A stretch of 64,000 nucleotides of DNA from CAWEYO01 sp963813315 (GTDB lineage Bacteria > Pseudomonadota > Alphaproteobacteria > Rhizobiales > Rhizobiaceae): NCBI GenBank assembly GCA_963813315.1, contig CAWEYO010000017.1, positions 189,459 through 253,458 on the forward strand, written 5' to 3'. Shown one piece after another: positions 42,185 to 52,852 of the stretch. The position numbers were made by a program, and so were the translations under genes. Under the pieces are notes generated by a model. The model saw nothing but the letters and a program-made list of their open reading frames with translations, made no database searches and was not told the origin of the DNA. Numbering within the stretch: the stretch's first letter is position 1; the number at the start of each line of letters is the position of its first letter.

Positions 42185-43554
42185 TCACTTTTTCCGCGGC
42201 CTGCGGCGAAGCCAGCCTTTCGCGCAGCTGCCTGGCGCGTTCCGGCAAGCGTCTTCTGGCGGGCGCGGCCGAAGGCCAGCGCATCGTCCGGCACGTCTTC
42301 GGTGATGACGCTGCCCGACGCGACATAGGCGCCGTCGCCGATCTTGACCGGCGCGACCAGCGCCGAATTGGAGCCGATGAAGGCGCCCGCGCCGATCTCG
42401 GTGACGAATTTGTTGAAGCCGTCATAGTTGCAGGTGATGGTGCCGGCGCCGATATTGGCCTTGGCGCCGATCACCGGCGTCGCCGATATAGGTGAGGTGG
42501 TTGACCTTGGCGCCGGCGCCGACCTTGGCCTTCTTGACCTCGCAGAAATTGCCGACCTTGGCCTTTTCCGCGAGGTCGGCGCCGGGCCGCAGCCGCGCGA
42601 ACGGACCGACCTCGGCAGCCGGCGCCGACGCTCGCGCCCTCGAGATGCGAGAAGGCGCGGATCCGGGCGTTCGTCGGCGATCTTCACGCCGGGCGCGAAG
42701 AACACGTTGGGCTCGACCATCGTGTCCGGCGCCGATCTCCGTATCGTAAGCAGAAAACAACGGTTTCCGGCGCGATCATCGTGACGCCGGCGAGCATCAT
42801 CTCGCGCCGCTTGCGCGTCCTGCCAGATGCGCTTCGGCCTCGGCGAGCTCGGCGCGGTTGTTGATGCCGAGCACGCTTTCGAAGCGCGCCTCGGTCGCCA
42901 CGACCTTCAGCCCCTTGGCTCGCGCGATCTCGACGATGTCGGTGAGGTAGTATTCGCCCTTGGCGTTGTCGTTGCCGACGGCGTCGAGCAACGCCAGCGC
43001 CGACGCTGCCGTCGATCGCCATCAGCCCGCCATTGCAGAAGTCGATCTTCTTCTCCTCGGCGGAGCAGTCCTTTTCCTCGCGGATCGCCGACGAGCTCGC
43101 CGTCCTTTTCGATCAGCCGGCCGTAGCCGGCCGGATTTGGCGGGCGGAAGCCGATGACCACGACCGCCGCGCCTTCGGCCAGCTTCTTCGCGCGGCTGCC
43201 AGAGCGCCGGCCTCGACCAGCGGCGTGTCGCCGAACACGACGAGCATGTCGTCATAGCCGCGCGCGATCGCCTCGCGGGCGGCAAGCACGGCATGCGCCG
43301 TGCCCAGCCGCTCTTCCTGCACAAAAGCTCTCGGCCTTGGCGGCAAACGGCCGGACGGCCGCCTCGCACCGCCTCGGCGCCGTGGCCGACCACGAGCGCG
43401 ATGTCGGTCCGCCCCGGCCGCCGCGGCGGCGCGCGCGACATGCGCGACCATCGGCAGGCCGGCGATCTGGTGCAGCACCTTCGGCAGTCGCGCTCTTCAT
43501 GCGCGTGCCCTCGCCGGCGGCAAGGATGATCGACAGGCAGCTTCGTTTGGTCAT
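42185..43554 (-). CDS. glmU: Bifunctional UDP-N-acetylglucosamine pyrophosphorylase/glucosamine-1-phosphate acetyltransferase, frame breaks
   Basis: The ATG at 43554 opens MTKRSCLSIILAAGEGTRMK (nucleotidyltransferase motif GxGTRMKS). Later segments include DMLVVFGDTPLVEAGAL, EYYLTDIVEIARAKGLKVVA, and the left-handed beta-helix acetyltransferase half (GPFARLRPGADLAEKAKVGN; AGTITCNYDGFNKF; GAYVASGSVITEDVPDDALA). A stop consistent with a PRKK tail is at 42185, reached after a shift near 42220. About 456 aa expected. Breaks near 43490, 43195, 43120, 42995, 42760, 42660 and 42485. glmS lies 200 bases downstream. Confidence 0.92.
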
Positions 43555-43721
43555 GAGAGATTTGTCCAAGTGGAGGTCTACGGCGAACAGTGAATAGTGA
43601 GGGATGAAAGCTAAATAGTGAACGCCCCGATCGGATGACGCGCACGCGAGTCGACGGCGTTCATCTCATACTCGGTCGCTTTGCCGTTCTCCACCATTCT
43701 CCATCCATGATTCACGAAGCA

Positions 43722-44183
43722 TCAGAGCAATCGCGCGTCGAATGCAAACCGCGCGCGGGACCGTATGGTGATCCTGGCCGAATCCAGGTGATTGTGATTG
43801 ATCAGGAAATTCACATCTGGTGAATCCGCAAGAGGCACGACCGCCGACGGGACGCTGAGAAGCGGATACTGACCTGTACCATGCCATTCATCGCCTAGCC
43901 GCTGAGTGTCGGTCTCCTGGCGCTCCCAGCCGACCGGCAGTTGGCTCAACGAGACTGTTTCCACGCCCAGTGCATCCGGAACGTCGTAAGTTATCATCAT
44001 CATCTCCGGCAGGAGATCCGGATCCTCGACGTGGACCAGCTTTTCCAAAACGCATAGCGACGGCGACGTTGCGCAGTAGGTCACAGGGCGGCCTGTCGTG
44101 TTCCATCGTCCGTCGAAGAGCAGGCCGTAGCCGCCGTCAAACACGTTGGCATGTTGGACACCCGACAACCGCCATAACAGCAT
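43722..44183 (-). CDS. RES-domain toxin
   Basis: An intact 153-aa RES-domain protein. MLLWRLSGVQHANVFDGGYG and LLFDGRWNTTGRPVTYCATS hold the conserved Arg and the R-W-N-x-x-G motif, and LCVLEKLVHVEDPDLLPEMM carries the conserved Glu. RES toxins (MbcT/ParT type) degrade or modify NAD+. The ATG at 44183 shares a base with the antitoxin stop (TGATG). The GRWN and PSLCVLE segments are the strongest evidence for the family. Confidence 0.9.
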   Translation of the reverse strand: MLLWRLSGVQHANVFDGGYGLLFDGRWNTTGRPVTYCATSPSLCVLEKLVHVEDPDLLPEMMMITYDVPDALGVETVSLSQLPVGWERQETDTQRLGDEWHGTGQYPLLSVPSAVVPLADSPDVNFLINHNHLDSARITIRSRARFAFDARLL

Positions 44184-44620
44184 CAGGCGGCGGCGCCCCA
44201 AGCAATTTTTCCCAGGATTGTTTCGACAACCCGAGCCCCGGCTTCGGTTTGAGCCAGGACAAGCGGCGTTTCGTCGCCAAGTTCGGTCAATGGGCGCCGA
44301 AGCCAGCGGGCCGCCTTTTCCATGTCCCCGAACGTATCTTCGGCAAGTGTCTGAACGCGCAAGATCCGAACCGCACGGTCGGATTCGTCGACCGTCAGCG
44401 GCTGGTTCTTGTCGGCGCGATGGCGACGCGTGCGTTGGGGAATGACAAGCCTCTCAACCTCCTGCTCGCTGAGCCCGGCCTTGATCAGTCCTTTGAGCGC
44501 TGTCAACGGCAAGCGACTGCGAACCGCAAGAGCGAGATCTCCCTGCGAGTGAATGGGTGAGCCCAAGACGGCTTGCCCGCCCAGTTTTCGGGCAACCTCT
44601 TCGACAATGGCAATGGACAT
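44183..44620 (-). CDS. DUF2384 (MbcA/ParS/Xre) antitoxin
   Basis: 145 aa from ATG 44620 (MSIAIVEEVARKLGGQAVLG). An N-terminal helical Xre-like region (LTALKGLIKAGLSEQEVERL) precedes the DUF2384 domain with ESDRAVRILRVQTLAEDTFG, AARWLRRPLTELGDETPLVL and AQTEAGARVVETILGKIAWG. The last part is the toxin-neutralising segment. It is translated just before, and coupled to, the RES toxin. The pair forms a complete type II toxin-antitoxin unit. Confidence 0.9.
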   Translation of the reverse strand: MSIAIVEEVARKLGGQAVLGSPIHSQGDLALAVRSRLPLTALKGLIKAGLSEQEVERLVIPQRTRRHRADKNQPLTVDESDRAVRILRVQTLAEDTFGDMEKAARWLRRPLTELGDETPLVLAQTEAGARVVETILGKIAWGAAA

Positions 44621-44704
44621 GGCAGGCCTCGCATGCGGCAATGTGCTGATAACATAGTCGGCATATTGCCGGACAGCAAGAGGAGACCGCTGGAGCGGTG
44701 TCGC

Positions 44705-45445
44705 TCAACCAAGCGCCCCGAGGGCTGGAAATGTCTCGAGCAACCAGTAAGCCGCCGTCTGAACGCCTCCGGTTACGAAGAAAATACCAGCAAGCACAAG
44801 CATGGCGCCGATTGCTTTTTCCACGCGGCCAAGATGGACGCGGAAGCGCGACAGGAACCGCATGAAAGCGCCTGAGAACAAGGCTGCGACAAGAAAGGGA
44901 ATACCGAGACCCAGCGAGTAGGCAGCGAGGAGAAGCGCACCCTCCCCGACTGTTTCGCGTCCGCCGGCAAGCGTCAGGATCGGACCGAGCACGGGACCGA
45001 TGCATGGCGTCCAGCCAAAAGCGAAGGCAAGGCCCATGACATAGGCAGCCAGCGCGCTTGCGGGTCTGCCTTGCGCCTGGAACCGGGCCTCTCGCGCGAG
45101 CAATGGAATGCGCACGACACCAAGGAAGTTCAGCCCCATGACGATGATGACCACGCCGGCCACCAGGCCAAGCGGCTCCTGCCAGACCCTCAGCAGTCGC
45201 CCGATGCTTGAGGCACCGGCGCCAAGTGCGACAAAAACCGTCGAAAAGCCGAGCACGAACGCCACGGATGAAGCGACCAGCGCCTTCCTGGCGTGATCGC
45301 CCGATCCAGACTCAGCGCGGAAGTCCTCCACCGACACACCGGCCATGTAGCAGAGGTAAGGCGGCACCAGCGGGAGCACACACGGTGACAGGAACGAAAC
45401 CGCCCCTGCGGCGACCGCGCTCAAATAGCCAATGTCGACTGCCAT
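44705..45445 (-). CDS. CcdA-type cytochrome c biogenesis/thiol transport protein
   Basis: 246 aa with six hydrophobic segments. The redox Cys pair sits in FLSPCVLPLVPPYLCYM and FGWTPCIGPVLGPILTLA, as in CcdA/DsbD membrane domains (PF02683), which move reducing power from thioredoxin across the inner membrane. The start at 45445 (MAVDIGYLSAVAAGAVSFLS) places the first helix correctly. It is a single gene; the hairpin cluster lies upstream. Confidence 0.9.
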   Translation of the reverse strand: MAVDIGYLSAVAAGAVSFLSPCVLPLVPPYLCYMAGVSVEDFRAESGSGDHARKALVASSVAFVLGFSTVFVALGAGASSIGRLLRVWQEPLGLVAGVVIIVMGLNFLGVVRIPLLAREARFQAQGRPASALAAYVMGLAFAFGWTPCIGPVLGPILTLAGGRETVGEGALLLAAYSLGLGIPFLVAALFSGAFMRFLSRFRVHLGRVEKAIGAMLVLAGIFFVTGGVQTAAYWLLETFPALGALG

Positions 45446-45535
45446 GCCCGCACTTTGCTTCGCCCAATAATTGTCGCGACGCATATAGCCGCGTTGGGCG
45501 CTGCGCTCCAATCACCATTGCGTGGCATGTCGTCG

Positions 45536-45614
45536 CTAGTGGAACGAATTTGACGTTCGCATCCCATTTGACATCACGCGTCGATTGCGAATGTCAAATT
45601 CAAAGTTCCACTAG
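45536..45614. repeat. Hairpin 1 of the array upstream of tamA
   Basis: Outer stem CTAGTGGAAC/GTTCCACTAG and inner stem GAATTTGAC-g-TTCGCA/TGCGAA-t-GTCAAATTC, with an unpaired AAA on the 3' side between the stems and a 24-base loop starting TCCCATT. Its closest relative is hairpin 4 in reverse orientation: the loop start TTCGCATCCCATT is shared while five stem pairs differ in a compensated way. Its last four bases (CTAG) are also the first of hairpin 2. Confidence 0.85.
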
Positions 45615-45685
45615 TGTGGCGAATCCGAAATTCGTATTACCTTGGAGCGAGGCTAAGATCGAATTTCGGATTCAAAGCCACACTA
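45611..45685. repeat. Hairpin 2 of the array
   Basis: Outer stem TAGTGTGGC/GCCACACTA and inner stem GAATCCGAAATTCG/CGAATTTCGGATTC, AAA bulge on the 3' side, loop of about 25 bases. Same architecture as hairpin 1. Related to hairpin 3 in reverse orientation with five compensated differences. Confidence 0.85.
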
Positions 45686-45701
45686 CCAGCTTATTGAATT
45701 G

Positions 45702-45775
45702 AGTGTGGTTTACGGATTTGAAGTTCCTGAACGCGGATGCCATGGAAATGACAGGAACTTCAAATCCACCACACT
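45702..45775. repeat. Hairpin 3 of the array (inverted type)
   Basis: Outer stem AGTGTGGT/ACCACACT, a TTAC bulge on the 5' side, and inner stem GGATTTGAAGTTCCTG/CAGGAACTTCAAATCC, 16 perfect pairs with a 22-base loop. Read on the minus strand it has the same layout as hairpin 2. Confidence 0.85.
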
Positions 45776-45792
45776 AGAATCATATGTTTGCC

Positions 45793-45865
45793 AGTGGTCC
45801 GTTGATTCTAACATTTGCCTGAATGGCCTGTATCAATGGGATGCGAATGTTAGAATCGGACCACT
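45793..45865. repeat. Hairpin 4 of the array (inverted type)
   Basis: Outer stem AGTGGTCC/GGACCACT, a GTT bulge on the 5' side, and inner stem GATTCTAACATTtGC/GCgAATGTTAGAATC with a single wobble. Read on the minus strand it corresponds to hairpin 1, including the conserved loop start TTCGCATCCCATT. Confidence 0.85.
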
Positions 45866-45866
45866 A

Positions 45867-45901
45867 GAGCAGCGGACGCACCGATGGAATCGGTGCTGCT
45901 C
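45867..45901. repeat. Short hairpin 5 adjoining the array, possible terminator-like stem
   Basis: GAGCAGC pairs with the tail of GGTGCTGCTC, and CACCGAT pairs with ATCGGTG around a three-base loop. An unpaired GGACG on the 5' side repeats the one-sided bulge layout of hairpins 3 and 4. The following 45,902-46,281 contains no gene and presumably the tamA promoter, which I cannot pinpoint. Confidence 0.6.
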
Positions 45902-46281
45902 CTCTATCCTTGATGCTCTGGCCGGAACGCATCGCGCCCCCGCGCCATGCCGTCCCTCAGACGATGCCCGGCGGGAATTGCCTGATCGGCGGAGCGTTTC
46001 CGCCTCCCTCCGAGCACCGATCGCGGAGCTACTCGTTACAATCGCGACCGCCGAAAGCTAGTCGCATTTGGTGAACAAACTCCTACCCATTTAGACCATT
46101 TGCCAATTGCTTAATGAACTCGTTCAACGATTCGTCAACGCTTTCCGGTACATTGGCAGGTTGCATGACGATGGATCATGCGAGCATACGTTACATCTTG
46201 CAACGGTTCGTGACTTGCTAGCACGGTCCGCCCTATGAAGATGGTTTGCAAATGCCGGGCCCATCGCGTTGAGGATTGTTA

Positions 46282-48219
46282 GTGAAGGTATTCGCGTTGC
46301 GCCATTTCTGCCTGGCAATCGGCGCGGCTTTCTGTGGGGCGGCTGTGCTGGGGCCGACGCATGCACGGGCCCTTGAACTGTTCGGAATCAACATCTTCGG
46401 TCGCGACAAGGCCGATGAAGCCGAAGAAACCATCGGCGAACCGCAAAACTATACCGTGGAATTTGCCGTAACGAGCGACGAGAGCGGCGTCGAGAAGGCG
46501 TTGAAGGGCGCGTCGAACCTCTGGAACGACCGCAAGGAACCTGCATCCGGCGCTGCCGGATTGCTCGCCAAGGCGCGGGGCGATTATCAGCGGCTCTTGG
46601 CAACACTCTACGGGCTGGGGCGATATGGCGGGACGATCAGCATCCTGGTCGACGGCCGCGAGGCAGCGGACCTGCCGCCTGACACGGCGGTCGCCGAGCC
46701 GGCGTCGGTCAGCATCGCTGTCAACCCCGGACCGGTCTTCCTGTTCGACAAGGCAAGTATCATCAACCAAGCGCCTCCCCCGGCGCACCGGCGCGACCGA
46801 GTTCCGCTTCCGCAGGACGAGGGTTTTGCCCCTGGCGAGGCGGCGCGTTCCGGTGTCATACTCCAGTCCGAAAAGCTGGCGATCGAAGCCTGGCGCCAAC
46901 AGGGCCATGCCAAGGCAAAGGTCGCGAACCGCAGCGTTACCGCCGATCACGGCCCCAATACGGTGGATGCCGTGATCGACATCGAGCCTGGCCGCACGGC
47001 ATATTACGACGGTGTCGCGGTCGAGGGTACGGAGCGTATGGACCCGGCCTTCGTCGCCTGGATGACCGGTCTCAAGCCCGGCCAGGAATACGACCCGGAC
47101 GATCTGGAGCGCGCAAACAAGCGGCTGTCGCAACTCGACGTGTTCCGCGCCCTGCGTATCCAGGAAGCGGATGCGATCAGGGAAGATGGCCGTCTGCCGC
47201 TTACCGTGGTGGTTCAGGAGCGCAAACCTCGCCGGTTTGGCGTCGGCGGCAGCTATTCGACGCTGGACGGCCTCGGGCTCGAAGCCTACTGGCTGCACCG
47301 CAATCTTTTCGGGAAGGCCGAGAAGCTGCGCTTCGACGCAAAGGTCGCGGGCATCGGCGACAATACCGGCGGCTTCAGTGCCGATGAGCTGACATACCGG
47401 CTCGGCGTGACCTTCATAAAGCCCGGCGTCTACACGCCCGATACCGATTTTGTCGCATCACTCTTCGGCGAACGCGAGGTTCTGGATACCTATACGCGAA
47501 CGGGCGTACTCGGCCAGGTCGGCTTCAATCACGTATTCACGGAGGAACTGTCGGGGCGACTGTTCCTCAATGGGGAATATGCTGAGTTCGAGGATGACAC
47601 TTTCGGCATCCGCGATTTCACGACGGTCAGCACGCTGGGCGGCCTCACTTTCGACAACCGTGACAACAAGGTCGACCCCACGGAAGGCTACTACGCCGAG
47701 GGAGTCGCGGAACCGTTCTACGAGTTCATCTACGGCAATGCAGCCGCGCGCTTTACGGCCGAAGGGCGGACGTACTACGGCTTTGGAGAAGAAAACCGCG
47801 TGGTTCTCGCCGGCCGTCTCAAGTTCGGCACCCTGTTCGGCTCAACGATTCCCGAAACCGCGCCCGACAAACTGTTCTTCACAGGCGGCGGCGGTTCGGT
47901 GCGCGGCTACGCCTATCGCAGCATCGGCGTGGTGACGCCGGAGAACACAGTCGTGGGCGGACTTTCGCTGATTGAAGGATCGGCCGAAATTCGCGCACGT
48001 GTGACGGAAACGATCGGGGTCGTGGCATTTGCCGATGCGGGCTATGTAGGCGCAGACTTGTTCCCCGACTTCGCGGATGAGCTTCGCATCGGCGTGGGCG
48101 CCGGCCTGCGCTATTATACGGGACTGGGCCCGATCAGGCTGGATCTCGCCGTGCCGCTCGACCCGCAGCCCGACGACCCGAACGTGGCGTTCTACGTTGG
48201 AATAGGACAGGCGTTTTGA
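46282..48219 (+). CDS. tamA: Outer-membrane assembly protein TamA (BamA/Omp85 family)
   Basis: An intact protein of about 645 aa. The GTG at 46282 is preferred because GAGGA lies seven bases upstream; the TTG at 46276 would be too close. A signal peptide is followed by POTRA domains (YTVEFAVTSDESGVEKALKG; GPNTVDAVIDIEPGRTAYYD). The 16-strand barrel carries the diagnostic VRGY motif in GGGGSVRGYAYRSIG and ends NVAFYVGIGQAF with the terminal Phe used for outer-membrane insertion. The stop overlaps the TTG of tamB, so the pair forms one unit as in other proteobacteria. Confidence 0.92.
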   Translation: MKVFALRHFCLAIGAAFCGAAVLGPTHARALELFGINIFGRDKADEAEETIGEPQNYTVEFAVTSDESGVEKALKGASNLWNDRKEPASGAAGLLAKARGDYQRLLATLYGLGRYGGTISILVDGREAADLPPDTAVAEPASVSIAVNPGPVFLFDKASIINQAPPPAHRRDRVPLPQDEGFAPGEAARSGVILQSEKLAIEAWRQQGHAKAKVANRSVTADHGPNTVDAVIDIEPGRTAYYDGVAVEGTERMDPAFVAWMTGLKPGQEYDPDDLERANKRLSQLDVFRALRIQEADAIREDGRLPLTVVVQERKPRRFGVGGSYSTLDGLGLEAYWLHRNLFGKAEKLRFDAKVAGIGDNTGGFSADELTYRLGVTFIKPGVYTPDTDFVASLFGEREVLDTYTRTGVLGQVGFNHVFTEELSGRLFLNGEYAEFEDDTFGIRDFTTVSTLGGLTFDNRDNKVDPTEGYYAEGVAEPFYEFIYGNAAARFTAEGRTYYGFGEENRVVLAGRLKFGTLFGSTIPETAPDKLFFTGGGGSVRGYAYRSIGVVTPENTVVGGLSLIEGSAEIRARVTETIGVVAFADAGYVGADLFPDFADELRIGVGAGLRYYTGLGPIRLDLAVPLDPQPDDPNVAFYVGIGQAF

Positions 48220-51200
48220 CCCGGATTCTGCTGGCCATCATTTTCTTCATCCTTTCGCTGCCTGCGATTGCGCAGGACACGGCGGAGGAAGAGCGTTCCT
48301 CTTTCATTCGTTTCATCGAGGACCAGCTATCAACGCCGAACCGCCAGATCAGGATTTCGGGCATCCAGGGCGTGCTGTCGTCGAACGCGACGATCGGGGA
48401 GATTACCATTGCCGATCGCGAAAGCGTCTGGCTGCGGATCGCCAACGCACGGATCGTATGGACGCGCTCCGCGCTGCTGCTTGGACGCCTGACCATCGAT
48501 ACGCTGGCGGCAGACAGTATCGACGTATTGAGAAAGCCGCTGCCGGATGAGAGCCTGCCCCCGCCGGAGGCCGGCGGCTTCCGGATACCCGAACTGCCGC
48601 TGTCGATCACGCTCGGCAATCTCACCGTGCCGCGCGTCACCTTCGCCGAAAGTGTCTTTGGCCTCGCCTCGCAGATCAGCGTCGCCGGCCGCCTTCGGCT
48701 GGCGGATGGCTCGCTCGACACGGCGGTCAACATCACCAGGCTCGACGGTCCCGGCGGCCAGCTCGCGCTGACGGCAGCCTACGCCAACGCGACCGAGGTC
48801 CTAGACCTGGACCTCTCGCTGTCCGAACCGGAAAACGGGATCATCGCCAACCTGCTCGGCATTGAAGGCAGGCCGCCCATGGCGCTCGCCCTCAAGGGAT
48901 CGGGACCGCTTTCGAACCTCGATCTCGGTCTGACGCTGGACGCGGCGTCCGAACGCGTCCTGACGGGTACGACCAGCGTGCGGCGGCAGGCCGACGGCTT
49001 CGCCTTCCAGAGCAATCTTCATGGCCCGATCGCCAGTATCGTACCGGCGAAATTCCGCGCATTCTTCGGCGCCGAAACGACGCTGACCGCGAGCGGCCTT
49101 TTCAAGCAGGCGGGCGGATTCCGGCTGGACAGCCTCGAATTGAATAGCGCGGCGCTCGCAATGTCGGCGGCCCTCGAGACGGCGGCGGACGGCTTCCTGC
49201 AGCGCCTCAAACTCAATGCGACAATCGAGGATCAATCGGCTGGAAAGGTTATACTTCCGGTGCCCGGCGGCGAAACCACCGTCGCACGCGCGGCGCTCGT
49301 GCTTTCCTTTGGCGAAAGCGGCGCCGAGAGCTGGAACGGCTCGCTTGACGTGGACAACCTCGTTACCGGGACATTCGGCGCCGACAACGTGACCGTGGCG
49401 CTGGGCGGGCTTGCGCAAAATCTTGCGCAGCCGGCCAACCGGCATATCACCTTCGGCGCCAAGGGAATGGTTTCCGGCATCGTCGCCGATCGCGCCGACG
49501 TCCAGGAGGCGATCGGCGATCGCATCATGCTCGACATCGCAGGCGCGTGGGACGCAGGCCAGCCAATAAAGCTCGACAAGGCACTGCTCACCGGCAACGG
49601 GCTCAGCGTCTCGATGGCGGGCAATATCGCTGAGTACGTTTTCCGGGGAACTATCGGTGTCGACGCGGCGAGCATCGTCCCCTTCTCGGAGCTTGCCGGA
49701 CGGCAACTCGCGGGTGCACTCAAGCTCGATGCCAACGGCGAACTCAGACCTCTTGCGGGCGGCTTCGATCTCACGCTCGACGGAACCGCTATCGGGCTGC
49801 GGATCGGCAATTCCGCCGCGGACAATGTGCTGGAGGGCGAAACCCGCATTACCGGACGCGTTGCCCGCGGCGAAACCGGGCTCGTTGCCGACAAGCTACG
49901 CATCGTCAACAAGCAGGTCGAACTGACGGCGGACGGAACCTTTGCGACCGGTGCGGCCGATTTCGACTTCGATCTGGCTCTGAACGACCTTGCTCTCCTC
50001 TCCGAGCAGGCCTCTGGCCGGCTGACCGGCAAGGGCCGCGCCGCCGGCACGGACGGACTGATCGGGCTGACATTCGGCGCGGAGGTGGCGGAAGGCACCC
50101 TCGCCGGGAAGAAGCTCAGCGATGGGACGATCGGCTTCGAGGGGACGCTGCAACAGAACGACCTCAATGGGCAGCTCATGGGAAGCGCTCTGCTCGACCA
50201 GATCAAGGTCAGCCTGGCATCGGCGATCGCGGTCACCGAAAACGAGCGCCGGCTCGGCGATATCGAGTTTACCGCGGGCGAAACCCGCATCACCGGCGAC
50301 GTCACGCAAAACCGCGAAGGCCTGTTCGACGGCAAGCTGTCCTTGAGATCGACGGACGTGTCGACCGCCGCTGCGCTGCTTCTCATCGACGCCAGAGGCG
50401 CGGCGGAGGCCGATATCGCGCTCAGCATCCAGGATGCGGTACAGAAGGCCGACGTGACCGCCACCATTTCCGGTCTTGAAATGGAGACGGTCAGGGTCGG
50501 CAAGGCGGATATTCAGGCGGCCATCGTCGACCTGTTCAACGTTCCTGTCGTCAACGGCAATGTTAAAGCCAGCGATGTGCTGGCGGGCGGCATCGACGTT
50601 TCGATGCTCCAGGCAACAGCGGTTCAGAGCTCCAACACCACCGGTTTTGTTGCAGACGCTCTGCTGAAGAATGGCGCCACGGCGTCGGTCAAGGGTGCGT
50701 TGAGCCCGGTCGAGGGCGGGTATCTGGTCGGGTTGACGAACCTGAACCTGGCTCAGGGCCAGCTCGCCGCACGGTTGGTCGAACCTTCCCGGATTCTTGT
50801 TCGCGGGCAGAACGTCACGATCGAGAACCTGATGCTCGATGTTGGCGGTGGACGCATCTCTGCCACCGGCAAGATCGAGGATACGCTCGATCTCGACGTC
50901 GCAATCCGGGCGCTTCCGCTGGCGATCGCAAACATCATCCGGCCCGACCTGAGGCTTGGGGGCACGCTCGACGGGACCGCACGGATCGGCGGCACCAGAA
51001 AAGTGCCCGATATCCAATTCGACATCAGGGGCCGCCAGATTGCCGCCAGAGCACTGAGCGAGGCCGGTTTGAGATCGATCGATGTCGCCGCCAGGGGAAC
51101 CTCGACACCCAATCGGCTCAATATCGATGCCTCCGTCACCAGCCCGGAAGGCTTGCGTGCGACGGTCGCCGGGGGCGTGCCGCTCGATGACGGGCAGCTC

Positions 51201-52815
51201 GCGCTCAACGTGGCTCTCAACACCTTTCCTTTGGCAGTTCTCAATGCCGCCGCGCCCGGACAAAACCTCAGGGGCGACCTTTCCGGAACTGCGAGGGTGA
51301 CCGGCCGGCTGGCCGATCCGGCCGCAACGTTCGAGCTTCGGGCTGCCGGGGTTCGGGCAGCGCCAGCAGACACGGCCGGCGTCTCCCCGCTGGATGTCAC
51401 CGCTGCGGGCAGCTATGGCGGCAAGGTGTTGACCCTTTCCTCGGTGACTGTCCGAGGCGCCCAGGGGCTGACGGTTTCCGCCAGCGGCCGCGTGCCGCTT
51501 GCCGGCAGCGGCATGGGCGTCAGGTATCAACGGCAGCGCGCCGCTCGGGCTTGCGAACCGCTTCCTCGCCGAACGAGGGGCGCAGGTTTCCGGCACGCTG
51601 AGGCTTGATGCCAATATCTCCGGCAGCATTCGTCAGCCGGCCGTCCATGGCACATTCTCCACAGCGGGCGCTGGCTTCGTCGATCCGCAGAGCAATGTGC
51701 GGCTGCGCGACATCGCCGTGACGGCAAATATCGATGGCGAAACGGTGACGATCCGCAATGCGTCCGCCGCTATTGCATCTGGCGGCAGGATCAGCGCGAC
51801 GGGCACGATCTCAACCAACGCGGCGGCAGGCTTTCCGGCCAATATCAGGATCACGCTGAACCAGGCGCGTTACGCCGATGGAAGCATGGTCGTCGCGACG
51901 CTGAACGGCAACCTTGCCATGACGGGTCCCCTCACCCGTGATCCGCTGTTGTCCGGCACCATAGACGTCGACCGGGCGGAAATCACGGTGCCCGATACGT
52001 TGGGCGGTGGAGCCGCTACAATCGACGTCAAGCACATCTCGCCGCCCAAGGCCGTCGTAGCTACATTGAAGCGCGCGCGCGCCAGTGACGGCACGCCGAC
52101 CCCGACGGCGCGTCCGAGCGTCGTGCGGCTCGACGTCACGGTAAACGCACCTCGCCGGATCTTCGTGCGCGGGCGCGGCCTCGATGCCGAACTGGGCGGC
52201 TCCGTGCGCCTCACCGGGCCTGTCACCAATATCCAGCCGGTCGGCGGTTTCAACCTGATCCGCGGCCGGCTGTCGATCCTCGGCCAACGCATCACATTCG
52301 ACGAAGGCACTGTATCGTTGGTCGGCGATCTTGACCCGTTCCTGGATTTCGTCGCCCGATCGGCAGGCAGAGATATCACCGTGTTCATTACGGTGCGCGG
52401 ACGCGTCTCGGACCTGAACGTGTCGTTCTCCTCGCAACCCGAACTGCCGCAGGATGAGGTGCTCGCCCGCCTCATCTTCAATCGCGGCATCAACGAATTG
52501 TCTCCGTTCCAGATCGCCCAGCTGGCGGCGGCCGCCGCCGAGCTTGCCGGCGGCTCCAACAACTCCTTGGTGGGCAATCTGCGCGCCGCAACCGGACTGG
52601 ACGACATCGATGTCGTCACCGATAGCGAAGGCAACGCGGCGGTGCGGGCCGGACGCTATATCACCGACAACGTCTATCTCGGCGTCGAGGCGGGCGCGAA
52701 GGGCACCACCAGAGGCACGATCAACCTCGACATTACCGAAAACCTGAAGGCGCGCGGCGGCGTTGGCTCGGATGGAGATTCGAGCCTCGGCGTGTTTTAC
52801 GAAAAGGACTACTGA
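48216..52815 (+). CDS. tamB: Translocation and assembly module protein TamB, one frame break
   Basis: About 1533 aa. It begins at TTG 48216 overlapping the tamA stop, with a signal anchor (ILLAIIFFILSLPAIAQ). A long repetitive beta-rich body follows (many VxGxLxxx strand repeats), forming the groove thought to carry phospholipids between membranes. The C-terminal DUF490 domain ends LPQDEVLARLIFNRGINELS and FQIAQLAAAAAELAGG, then YLGVEAGAKGTTRGTINLDI. One frame change near 51525 joins the two open halves. Confidence 0.92.
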
Positions 52816-52852
52816 CGCGTGGAAATTCCAACCGCGTAACGGAGAAACGACC

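Noticed and set aside
45536..45901. Reading the hairpin cluster as simple rho-independent terminators
   Set aside because: Stems are interrupted by conserved one-sided bulges, loops are 22-25 bases and no T tracts follow; four in tandem with inverted symmetry do not fit termination alone.
49896..51629. Minus-strand open frame of 577 codons
   Set aside because: Antisense to tamB, which has the proper signal anchor and DUF490 end; no domain seen in the antisense frame.
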